A DNA stretch of 64,000 bases from Pseudoduganella albidiflava. GTDB taxonomy: Bacteria; Pseudomonadota; Gammaproteobacteria; Burkholderiales; Burkholderiaceae_D. The stretch spans positions 2,480,001-2,544,000 of the forward strand of contig NZ_CP036401.1 of NCBI RefSeq assembly GCF_004322755.1, written 5' to 3'. Within the stretch, counting starts at the first letter, position 1. Every line of letters begins with the position of its first letter. Below the pieces are notes generated by a model, which made no database searches, had not been told where the DNA came from, and saw only the letters and a list, made by a program, of their open reading frames with translations. Positions 16,393 through 23,703 of this stretch are shown piece by piece. Position numbers and translations under genes: made by a program.

Positions 16393-17616
16393 ACGGTTAA
16401 CTTGCCAGGCAATACGCCGGTCGACTGGGAGGACTGGGAGACGCCGCTGCTCCAGTTTACCGAGGCGACCGGTCTCGTCACGTCGGCCTTCGACAGCTCC
16501 GGCGTGCGCCGCATCGGCCCGAAGACAGGCTCGCGCCTGGCCGCCTTGCTGGCCCGCTCCACCCTGTGGGCCGACGATGGGCCGGGCACGGCGCTCGAGC
16601 GCACGCTGGTGCAGTCGGTGTGCGCCGATGGCGAACCTGCCTCGGCACAGTTCGGCGGCCTGCGCGTCTGCACGCAGCCCCTCATGCTGGGCGGCAAGCT
16701 GTACGGCGTGGTGGTGTTCGGCTGGCGCTTCGCCGACTTCAGCTCGCCGCTGGAATGCGAGCGCATCGCCCGGCAGATCGGCTTGCCGGGCCACGTGCTG
16801 TGGAACGAGGCGCGCCTCGACGCGCCTGTCTCCGCGGAGCGCATGGCCACGTACACGGCGCTGCTGGGCACGCTGTCGCGCACGCTGGACCGCCAGCGCG
16901 AGATCATCGACGACCTGACGCGCGTGAACCGCACGCGCGAACTGTTCCTGGCCACGGTATCGCATGAGATGCGCACGCCGCTGTCGGCGCTGGCGCTGCG
17001 CATCGAGGTGATGCTGCGCACCATTGCCGACTTGCCGCCGGCCGCCGTCAGCGGGCTGGAAACGATGCGCGTGCACGTGCGCCAGGAAGCCGGCATGGTC
17101 GACGACCTGATCGATGCCGCGCGCACGCTGACCGGCCACATGTCGATCACCCGCACGCGGGTCAGCCTGGGCCAGGTGCTGCGCGATGCGATCTCGACCG
17201 TGGAAACCCTCGGGCACACGAAACACATCGTCATCCAGGTCACGCCGGCCGACCATGGCGACGATATCCGCCTGGAAGCGGATGGCCGGCGCCTGCAGCA
17301 GGTGATCTGGAACCTGCTGTTCAACGCCGTCAAGTTCACCCCGGAGGGCGGCGTCATCCGCATCACGGTCGGCCGCAGCGGCAACACGGTCGCCATCGAT
17401 ATCGCCGACTCGGGCCAGGGCATCGAACCGGACGACCTGCCGCGCGTGTTCGATGCCTTCACGCTGCAGCAGGACAATAACGCCACGGGCCTGGGGCTGG
17501 GGCTGTACATTGCACGCCGCATCGTCGAGCTGCACCAGGGCACGCTGAGCGTCAGCAGTGCCGGGCGCGGGCAGGGCGCCACCTTTGCCATCCGCCTGCC
17601 GGCGACGCGGGGCTGA
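16387..17616 (+). CDS. Soluble sensor histidine kinase
   Basis: A 409-residue kinase with no membrane segment. The first 170 residues look like a GAF-type sensor fold. A short coiled coil (about 155-185) leads to HisKA with phospho-acceptor His193 in VSHEMRTPLSAL. The HATPase domain shows N-box WNLLFNAVKFTPEGG, G1 IADSGQGIEPDD and G2 GLGLGLYIARRIVELH. No receiver domain or response regulator follows. It starts 35 bp after the kaiC-like gene with no Shine-Dalgarno of its own, so translation probably depends on re-initiation through the 13-bp repeats. Co-location suggests it reads or controls the KaiC-like ATPase. Confidence 0.92.
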   Translation: MITVNLPGNTPVDWEDWETPLLQFTEATGLVTSAFDSSGVRRIGPKTGSRLAALLARSTLWADDGPGTALERTLVQSVCADGEPASAQFGGLRVCTQPLMLGGKLYGVVVFGWRFADFSSPLECERIARQIGLPGHVLWNEARLDAPVSAERMATYTALLGTLSRTLDRQREIIDDLTRVNRTRELFLATVSHEMRTPLSALALRIEVMLRTIADLPPAAVSGLETMRVHVRQEAGMVDDLIDAARTLTGHMSITRTRVSLGQVLRDAISTVETLGHTKHIVIQVTPADHGDDIRLEADGRRLQQVIWNLLFNAVKFTPEGGVIRITVGRSGNTVAIDIADSGQGIEPDDLPRVFDAFTLQQDNNATGLGLGLYIARRIVELHQGTLSVSSAGRGQGATFAIRLPATRG

Positions 17617-17722
17617 CCGCATTCGGCGAGGCGCTGTTGCATCGTCAATGTACCTTCGGCATGCGTGCCGGTTGGCTCATCGCCTCAGCGAGACTGCCTT
17701 TCGGCCACGGCGGCACCCCTTT

Positions 17723-18595
17723 TCACCGCCTTTCGCGGCCGCGCTCCACGGCATCGCGGATATGCGCCTGCAAGGTGGTGGCGCCCCGCACCGGGGTGGC
17801 GGGCCACTTGCCGGCATCGTCCACGACGGTGCCGGTCATGCGGGCATAGGTTCTCGCGGCTGGTTCCGAGAAGCCCAGCTGGCGGAATTTGGCTTCCCAT
17901 GCGTCCCTGGGAATGACGTCGACATCGATCGCCTCGCCGAGGGCGGTGGCGAAGGCATCGGCGACGTCGCGCGGCGTGTACAACGCCGGCCCTTCGACGT
18001 ATTCCACGCCGCTGTCATCCGCCGGCGTCATGAGCCGGCGCGCGGCCTGTTCGCCCAGGTCCGCCGGCGCGACCATCGGGATGGCCAGGTCTTCCGGGAA
18101 GAAGCTCGGCAGCGTGTGCCGTTCGCGCACCATGTCCAGCATCTCGCTCCAGTTGCTCATGTAGTAGGCCGCGCGGTTCACGGCGAGCGGCATGCCCAGG
18201 GCGCGCAGCTTTTCCTCGAAGTCGAACAGCACCGTCAGGTCGCCGCAGGGCGGCCCGGGGCGGGCACCGTAGGTCGACGCGGCGACGATTTTTTGCAGGC
18301 CCGCGCCGCTGGCCGCGGCAACGATGGCATCGACAGTGGCGTGCTCCACGGCGTCGGTGTCGGTGGACGGATCGGCCGGGGGATTGAGCAGGAATGCCGT
18401 TGTGCCGCCGCGCAGGATCTCGCGCAGCTTGCCGGTGTCGTGGATGTCGGCGACGGCGATGTGCGCGCCGGCTTGCGCAAGGCTGGCCGCACGCGCGGCG
18501 TCGCGCGTCACGATCGTCACCGGTTCGCCGCGCCGCAGCAGGGCCAGCGCCGTTGCCGAGCCAACCCGGCCGGTACCGCCAAGGATGATGTGCAT
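17723..18595 (-). CDS. NmrA-like NAD(P)-binding reductase
   Basis: A 290-residue atypical SDR from the ATG at 18595, with GGAGGGCATTCACC upstream. It begins MHIILGGTGRVGSATALALLRRG, the GxxGxxG dinucleotide site of the NmrA/HSCARG group. VTRDAAR suggests an Arg for NADP phosphate. There is no Tyr-x3-Lys catalytic pair in the classical place, so the protein may be a redox sensor or quinone/azo reductase rather than a classical dehydrogenase. The LysR regulator 185 bp upstream on the same strand is a plausible controller, although it more directly faces the efflux pump gene. Confidence 0.85.
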   Translation of the reverse strand: MHIILGGTGRVGSATALALLRRGEPVTIVTRDAARAASLAQAGAHIAVADIHDTGKLREILRGGTTAFLLNPPADPSTDTDAVEHATVDAIVAAASGAGLQKIVAASTYGARPGPPCGDLTVLFDFEEKLRALGMPLAVNRAAYYMSNWSEMLDMVRERHTLPSFFPEDLAIPMVAPADLGEQAARRLMTPADDSGVEYVEGPALYTPRDVADAFATALGEAIDVDVIPRDAWEAKFRQLGFSEPAARTYARMTGTVVDDAGKWPATPVRGATTLQAHIRDAVERGRERR

Positions 18596-18780
18596 GGTGA
18601 ATGCCCTCCAGGGAAGTTTCGCCGGCCGGCGGCATGGCCGACGCCTGGTCGGCAGGCGTTCCCGGCAGGCAGCTCCGAGAGTGTAGAGAAGCGCCGCGCC
18701 GGGCGGCGCACTCTACGGGGCGGCATGCAGCACCGCGACAACGGCGTCGCGACAGTGATCCGCACTTCCCATCTATCGGC

Positions 18781-19674
18781 TCAGCGGCCCGTTGCGCCGT
18801 ATTCGCTGAACAGCTGGCCCACGAAATCGACCACCGCCCGGATGCGGGCGCTCGTGCGCAAGCCGTTGTGCATCGATAGCCAGATTTCCTGGTCCAGCTC
18901 GGGAATATGGGGAAGCGCGGCGACCAGGTCGAGCTGGTCGGTCGCGAGGAAGGTCGCCAGCACGCCCAGCCCGGCGCCGTGGGAAACGCCGTCGAGGATG
19001 CCTAGGCCGTAGCTGCACCGCATCCACGGCGCCGGCGCGCCGGGCAGCGCCCGCAGCCACCGGTCGGACTGGAACTCCGCACGCGGCTCGTCGAAACCCA
19101 CGAAGGGCACGCTGGCCCAGTCTTCGCCGGCCAGGGCGGCGGCATGGCGCACCGCCACATCGCGGCTGCAATACAGCCCGAACGACAGGGTGCCGAGACG
19201 GCGCGTGACGAGGTCGAGCTGCTCCGGACGGTAGGGCCGGATCGCGATATCGGCTTCGCGCCGCGCCAGGCTGTACGGCCGGTGCGACGTCACGATTTCC
19301 ACCTCGACGTTGGGGTACGCGTCATGGAAGCGCGCGAACCGGGTCGTCAGGAAGTACGACAGCCACTCGTCGGTATTGATCCGCACCAGGCCCGACGCGG
19401 CATGCGCATCCTGCCGGTCGCGCGTGCGCTCCACTTCCAGCGCGATCTCGCCCATCTGGCCGGCCAGCACGACGATATCGGCACCGAAGGCGGTCGGTAT
19501 GCAGCCGCCCTGGTAACGCTCGACGAGTTTCTGCCCGACCGCCTGTTCCAGGTCGTCGAGCCGGCGCGCCAGCGTCGCCGCGCTGACGCCCACCTTCCTG
19601 GCCGCGCCCCGCAAGGTCCCTTCCTGCGCGACGAGCAGCAGCATGCGCAAGTCGTTCCAGTCGAGCTGTTTCAT
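18781..19674 (-). CDS. LysR-family transcriptional regulator
   Basis: A 297-residue regulator from the ATG at 19674 (MKQLDWNDLRMLLLVAQEG), chosen because the LysR winged helix always begins this way; the ORF itself extends to 19746. The HTH is TLRGAARKVGVSAATLARRLDDLEQAVG and the rest is a substrate-binding-like effector domain. It is divergent from a PACE-family efflux gene with a 126-bp gap, the same arrangement as the LysR-type AceR regulator and aceI in Acinetobacter. It is therefore the natural candidate to activate the pump. The NmrA-like gene lies downstream on the same strand. Confidence 0.92.
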   Translation of the reverse strand: MKQLDWNDLRMLLLVAQEGTLRGAARKVGVSAATLARRLDDLEQAVGQKLVERYQGGCIPTAFGADIVVLAGQMGEIALEVERTRDRQDAHAASGLVRINTDEWLSYFLTTRFARFHDAYPNVEVEIVTSHRPYSLARREADIAIRPYRPEQLDLVTRRLGTLSFGLYCSRDVAVRHAAALAGEDWASVPFVGFDEPRAEFQSDRWLRALPGAPAPWMRCSYGLGILDGVSHGAGLGVLATFLATDQLDLVAALPHIPELDQEIWLSMHNGLRTSARIRAVVDFVGQLFSEYGATGR

Positions 19675-19800
19675 GGTGATCCGCTGTTCCAGGAAGATGA
19701 GTGGTTCAATTTTGAAGCACCATGCCTCGAATTTACTCGTATGCATTCATTTGTCGAGTATGCGATCATGCTTTCGTTCCGTCAATACGAAAGCAAATCC
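19675..19800. promoter_or_regulatory. LysR/PACE divergent promoter region with perfect inverted repeat
   Basis: A perfect 9-bp inverted repeat TGCTTTCGT (19769-19777) / ACGAAAGCA (19787-19795), spacer 9, ends five bases before the pump ATG at 19801. It could be a regulator operator or an mRNA hairpin masking the start, since no good Shine-Dalgarno lies between it and the ATG. The ATG at 19741 in the same frame would place the repeat inside the coding sequence. Confidence 0.55.
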
Positions 19801-20250
19801 ATGCGTACATTCGGCGATCGCGTACGGCACGCGCTCCTGTTCGAGGCTGTCGCCCTCGCCATCTTCATCCCGGGATCGGCCGCCGTGTTCGGCCATCCGG
19901 TCGAGCAGATGGGTTTCATCGGCATCGCGTCCGCCACCCTCGCCACGCTGTGGAACTTCGTCTTCAACGTGGGCTTCGACCGGGCCATGCGCCGCCTGCG
20001 CGGCAGCGTCCACAAGACCCTGGCGATCCGGGTCACGCATACGCTGCTGTTCGAGGCCGGACTGGTCGTCATGTTGATCCCGCTGATCGCCTGGTACCTG
20101 GGGATCGGCCTGTGGCAGGCGCTGTTGATGGACCTGGCGATCGTGGTCTTTTACCTGGTGTACGGGTTCCTGTTCAACCTGGCGTATGACCGGATCTTTC
20201 CCATTGCCGCAGCGGCGCCGGCAGCGCTGAATACAGGCAGGCCGCTGTGA
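19801..20250 (+). CDS. PACE-family multidrug/biocide efflux transporter
   Basis: A 149-residue protein made of two tandem bacterial transmembrane pair (BTP) domains, four helices in total. The first repeat begins RVRHALLFEAVALAIFIPGSA and the second IRVTHTLLFEAGLVVMLIPLIAWYLG; RxxHxxxFE is the PACE signature with the essential Glu. Between them lie WNFVFNVGFDRAMRR and YLVYGFLFNLAYDRIFP, the matching helix pairs. AceI-type pumps export chlorhexidine or short-chain diamines by proton exchange. The start at 19801 matches the family length; an in-frame ATG at 19741 would add 20 unsupported residues. The LysR gene opposite is the probable regulator. Confidence 0.9.
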   Translation: MRTFGDRVRHALLFEAVALAIFIPGSAAVFGHPVEQMGFIGIASATLATLWNFVFNVGFDRAMRRLRGSVHKTLAIRVTHTLLFEAGLVVMLIPLIAWYLGIGLWQALLMDLAIVVFYLVYGFLFNLAYDRIFPIAAAAPAALNTGRPL

Positions 20251-20518
20251 CGTATTTTCATGGTATCGAAACTCGTTCCGCATCGTGAAAAGATCGTGGT
20301 GACTATTGCCGTGCTTGTTTCCCGTTGCGCAGAACTTCATTCCGCAATACGAAACACCCGGCGCAAGGCCATGATTTTGCGCAAATAATTAAGTAGCTGC
20401 TGTTTTATAAGATATAAGAGTTTCCGGCACGTGGAGCTTATGATGAATCATCGGTTGGCGATCCCCGGATGGGGCGAGCGCCAACGCACAGGTTTCAGTT
20501 CATCTCGAGGAGCTTCAC

Positions 20519-21256
20519 ATGTCGCACTACCAGAACGATATCCAGTCCCACGCCAGGCCGGGCGCCGGCAAGCCGCCGATGGCCATCAAGGTTCGCCCCC
20601 ATGCGCAGCGTCGCGATGACGCCTGGGCAGCAGTCTCCGCACAGGAGCCGGGCGGGGACGCTGCCGCGCACGAACCGGCATCGCACGACCTCTCCCAGCG
20701 GGTCGCCCGCGTTGGCATCATCGGCGCCACGCCCACCGGCATGGCGCTCGCCAGGGAGTTGCTGGATGCCGATATCCCGGTCACGGTTTATGAACCGGCG
20801 CGCGAAACGCTCGATGCCGCCACGGCATCGGTGCGCTCGGCTTGCGAGGCTTCCCGCGTGGCCGGGGAACTCACGCCGGCCCAGCGCGACCGGCGCGTGG
20901 CGCTGCTGGCGGGCACCATCAACCTGCACCACCTGAAGGATTGCGACGTCATCGTCGACGCCATGGGCGCGGGGACCGATGTGGCGGGCGGGCTGGTGCG
21001 CCGGCTGAACGAGCTCGCCAAGCCGGGCGCGATCCTGATGGCGTGCGCCGCCACCTGCGATATCGACCAGGTCGCCAGTCTCGCAAGGTATCCGGAAAAC
21101 GTGCTGGGGTTCCATGTGTCGGACGCGGGGGCGGCCCAGGTATGGGAATTCGTGCCGGCAAAGCCCACCTCGGCATCAACGGTGGCGACCGCCGCCGCGC
21201 TTGTCCAGGCGCTGCGCAGGCCGCCCCAGGAATCGGCTACCCACACGAACGCGTAA
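20519..21256 (+). CDS. Stand-alone 3-hydroxyacyl-CoA dehydrogenase-like NAD-binding protein
   Basis: A 245-residue protein from the ATG at 20519 after a good GAGGAGC site. The first 60 residues are low-complexity and probably disordered. A Rossmann domain follows (VARVGIIGATPTGMALARELLDADIPVTVYEP), like the N-domain of 3-hydroxyacyl-CoA dehydrogenases. The usual GxGxxG is altered to GATPTG, and the C-terminal helical substrate/dimer domain is absent. NVLGFHVSDAG resembles the catalytic IGLHFFNP region but lacks its histidine in the usual context. It is thus probably not an active beta-oxidation enzyme. No fatty-acid genes lie nearby. The 268 bp upstream is AT-rich with a TATAAGATATAAG patch around 20405-20417 that could hold its promoter. 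Confidence 0.72.
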   Translation: MSHYQNDIQSHARPGAGKPPMAIKVRPHAQRRDDAWAAVSAQEPGGDAAAHEPASHDLSQRVARVGIIGATPTGMALARELLDADIPVTVYEPARETLDAATASVRSACEASRVAGELTPAQRDRRVALLAGTINLHHLKDCDVIVDAMGAGTDVAGGLVRRLNELAKPGAILMACAATCDIDQVASLARYPENVLGFHVSDAGAAQVWEFVPAKPTSASTVATAAALVQALRRPPQESATHTNA

Positions 21257-21315
21257 CGCGGGACGTGGCGCTCTTCCTGGCAGGGAAGGGCACCACGTTC
21301 ACACGGCCAGTCCCG

Positions 21316-22116
21316 TCAGTCCCCAGCCGGCGTTGCTGCCCCGTCGCCCGCCACCACCGCCTCCACGCCCAGCGCGGCGAGCCGTTCGGCCACCACGGCC
21401 GGCAACGGCCGGTCCGTGACCAGCACGTCGATCGCTTCGAACGTGCACAGGCGGTGCAGGAAAGCCGCGCCGAACTTGGCCGCTTCCGCCACCACGATCA
21501 CCTGCCTGGCCTGGCGCAGCATGGCCTGCTTCAATGAGCTTTCCTCGTCGGACGGGCAGGTGAGGCCCTCCGGGTCGAGCGCGCAGGCGCCCAGGATCAC
21601 CTTGTCGAAGCCGAATTGCGCGAGGCCCACGCGGGCTTGCGGGCCTTCCAGGCTGCGTTGCCACGGGTTGAAGCGGCCGCCGGTCAGGTGCAGTTCCACG
21701 CCCTCGCGCCCGCCGAGGGCTTCGGCAATGTCGATCGAATTGGTCACCGCATGCAGTGGCGCGGCGCTCACCGCCCGCGCGACTTCCATCACGGTGGTGG
21801 ACGTATCGAACAATACCCGGTCGCCGTCGCGGATCAGCGCCGCCGCCACGGCGCCGATCGCCTGCTTGGCGGGCGAGGCGCCGCCCCGGCCGGCGTAATG
21901 CCGCACCTGCCGGGCCGACGGCGGCAGCACGGCGCCACCGCGCACGCGCAGGGCGCGGCCATCCGCGTCCAGCCGCATCACGTCGCGGCGGGCCGTATCG
22001 CGGGTGACGCCGAACAGCCGGCAGATGTCCTCGATGCCGATGCGGTAGTGCTGGGCGAGGTAGGCGCAGATCTCGTCCAGCCGCCGCGATTGCGGGACCA
22101 GGCCTTCCACGCTCAT
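21316..22116 (-). CDS. DeoR/GlpR-family transcriptional regulator
   Basis: A 266-residue regulator from the ATG at 22116, overlapping the stop of the preceding UPF0303 gene by 4 bp (ATGA). The HTH YRIGIEDICRLFGVTRDTARRDVMRLDADG is followed by a sugar-phosphate-sensing DeoR C-domain (DTSTTVMEVARAV; TNSIDIAEAL; LTGGRFNP; LGACALDPEGLTCPSDEESSLKQAML). These proteins usually repress sugar or polyol genes and respond to a phosphorylated intermediate. As the last gene of the leftward arm it is the second regulator of this sugar locus, next to LacI. Confidence 0.92.
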   Translation of the reverse strand: MSVEGLVPQSRRLDEICAYLAQHYRIGIEDICRLFGVTRDTARRDVMRLDADGRALRVRGGAVLPPSARQVRHYAGRGGASPAKQAIGAVAAALIRDGDRVLFDTSTTVMEVARAVSAAPLHAVTNSIDIAEALGGREGVELHLTGGRFNPWQRSLEGPQARVGLAQFGFDKVILGACALDPEGLTCPSDEESSLKQAMLRQARQVIVVAEAAKFGAAFLHRLCTFEAIDVLVTDRPLPAVVAERLAALGVEAVVAGDGAATPAGD

Positions 22117-22592
22117 TGCACGGTGTCCAGATACTCGCGTAATACCGCGATCACCATCTCATGGTCTTCCTCCTGCGGCAGGCCGGAAACGGTGATCGTG
22201 CCGACCACGCCCGTGCCGCGCAGGATGATGGGAAAGGCGCCGCCGTGTGCCGCGAAGTCCCGCGGATCGGCGCCGCTGTCGGCTTCGAACGTCTTGCCCC
22301 GGCTGCGGTAGCGCGTGCCCACGTGCCAGGAGCTGCGCCCGTAGCGCTGCACCACGTTGTTCTTGCGGCGCACCCAGTCGGCATTGTCCGGCGTGGTGCC
22401 GTCCATGGCGTGGTGGAACAGCTGGTGTCCGCTACGGGTGATGTCCACCGTCACCACCTTGCCCAGGGCGCGGGCGCGCTCGACGATCCTCAGGCCGACC
22501 GCCAGGGCGTCGGCGTTCGAGAACGCGGCAAACTGCAACTGCTGCTCCTGCAGCGCCAGGGCCTGCAACAGGCCGGCAAAGTCTTCGTGCAT
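22113..22592 (-). CDS. UPF0303 / heme-degrading-domain (GlcG/HbpS-like) protein
   Basis: A 159-residue protein. The ATG at 22592 is preferred over 22613 because GAGGAGACTGGA lies just upstream and it leaves a 10-bp gap after the dehydrogenase gene instead of an overlap. The sequence matches UPF0303: ALAVGLRIVERARALGKVVTVDITRSGHQLFHHAMDGTTPDNADWVRRKNNVV and GGAFPIILRGTGVVGTITVSGLPQEEDH. The fold is that of PF03928 proteins (GlcG, HbpS). Its role is not established, but relatives recur in sugar and polyol operons beside dehydrogenases, as here. Confidence 0.88.
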   Translation of the reverse strand: MHEDFAGLLQALALQEQQLQFAAFSNADALAVGLRIVERARALGKVVTVDITRSGHQLFHHAMDGTTPDNADWVRRKNNVVQRYGRSSWHVGTRYRSRGKTFEADSGADPRDFAAHGGAFPIILRGTGVVGTITVSGLPQEEDHEMVIAVLREYLDTVQ

Positions 22593-22602
22593 TCCAGTCT
22601 CC

Positions 22603-23640
22603 TCAGGTGACATCGATGGTGCGGCGTTCGCGGTGGCTGCGCAGGGCGTGTTCGATGACCCGGATCACGTCCACCGCCTCCTCGGCTTTTACAGGTACCT
22701 CACCGCCTTCAGCGATGGCGTGGTACATGCCCTGGTAGAACGCCTGATAGGCGCCGGGGAGGGTTTCCACGGCATGCCGCGAGCCATCGGCCCGGGTGAT
22801 GGTGGCGAAGTTGGCGGGCGCATCGTGGCCCCAGCCGGCATCGCCCGGCCGCTGGCCCGCTTTCAGCGCGTCTTCCTGCGGATCGATGCCGGCCTTGACG
22901 AAGCTCCCCAGCGTGCCGTGCACCTGGTAGCGCGGGCCGGGCGCGCGCACCAGCGCGCCGGCGTGCAGCACGGCTTTCGTGCCGCCATGGTCCAGCACCA
23001 GCTCGAATGCATCCTCGACCTGGGCACCGTCACGCTGCGTCGACAGGTGCGCGGTGACAGCGTGGGGCTTGCCGAACAGCTGCAATGCCTGGTCGATCAG
23101 GTGCGAGCCGAGGTCCCACAACACGCCGGCGCCCGGCTGCGCCTGTTCCTTCCAGCGCGCTTTCACCTGCGGCGCGTAGCGGTCGAAGTGGGCCCGGTAG
23201 GTGTGCACCGCGCCCAGTTCGCCCGATTCAAGCGTGCGGCGCAGCGTGAGGAAGTCGCCGTCCCAGCGGCGGTTCTGGTAGACCGCGAGGTGCAAGCCCC
23301 GGTCGCGCGCCAGTGCCGCCAGTTCGTCGCCCTCGGCGGACGACAGCACGAAGGGCTTGTCGACCACCACGTGCTTGCCGGCCTGCAGGGCGGCCTTGGC
23401 CAGCGCGTAATGGCTGGCGTTCGGCGTGCACACCACCACCAGCGCGATGGCCGGATCGTCCAGCATCGCTTGCGGGGTGTCGTCCAGCCGCACGCCGGGA
23501 TACGGGTGCAGGGTGGCCGGATCGGCGCTGCGGCTGGCAATCCGCGCCAGGCGCAAGCCGGGAATGGCGGCAATCATCGGCGCGTGGAAAATCGCGCCGC
23601 CCAGGCCGTAACCCACGAGTCCTACGTCATATCGCTGCAT
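22603..23640 (-). CDS. Gfo/Idh/MocA-family NAD(P)-dependent oxidoreductase
   Basis: A 345-residue cytoplasmic dehydrogenase from the ATG at 23640 (AAAGGTAAGGC upstream). The Rossmann start is VGLVGYGLGGAIFHAPMIAAIPGLRL, with VVVCTPNASHYALAKAALQAGKHVVVDKPFVLS, which holds the family's (E/D)KP motif with catalytic Lys. The C-terminal part (LGAVHTYRAHFDRYAPQVKARWKEQAQPGAGVLWDLGSHLIDQAL) carries the conserved D-x-GSH-x-ID with catalytic His. The likely role is oxidation or reduction of a sugar or cyclitol feeding the pathway of the neighbouring ABC transporter. It lies 63 bp behind the LacI gene in the same direction. Confidence 0.92.
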   Translation of the reverse strand: MQRYDVGLVGYGLGGAIFHAPMIAAIPGLRLARIASRSADPATLHPYPGVRLDDTPQAMLDDPAIALVVVCTPNASHYALAKAALQAGKHVVVDKPFVLSSAEGDELAALARDRGLHLAVYQNRRWDGDFLTLRRTLESGELGAVHTYRAHFDRYAPQVKARWKEQAQPGAGVLWDLGSHLIDQALQLFGKPHAVTAHLSTQRDGAQVEDAFELVLDHGGTKAVLHAGALVRAPGPRYQVHGTLGSFVKAGIDPQEDALKAGQRPGDAGWGHDAPANFATITRADGSRHAVETLPGAYQAFYQGMYHAIAEGGEVPVKAEEAVDVIRVIEHALRSHRERRTIDVT

Positions 23641-23651
23641 GCCTTACCTTT

Positions 23652-23671
23652 CATCAGTCAAATCACTGATG
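23652..23671 (-). promoter_or_regulatory. Inverted repeat just upstream of the dehydrogenase ribosome site
   Basis: CATCAGT (23652-23658) and ACTGATG (23665-23671), spacer 6, lie in the 63-bp gap between lacI and the dehydrogenase gene. In leftward mRNA it would fold directly 5' of the AAAGG ribosome site. It could be an operator for the DeoR-type regulator or a translation-modulating hairpin. Confidence 0.45.
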
Positions 23672-23703
23672 CAGTGTAAGCGATTTGCGCGACCAGCGCC
23701 CAC

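Noticed and set aside
14792..17616. Complete circadian KaiABC oscillator
   Set aside because: No kaiA or kaiB homologue lies in the window and one of the two KaiC phospho-sites appears substituted.
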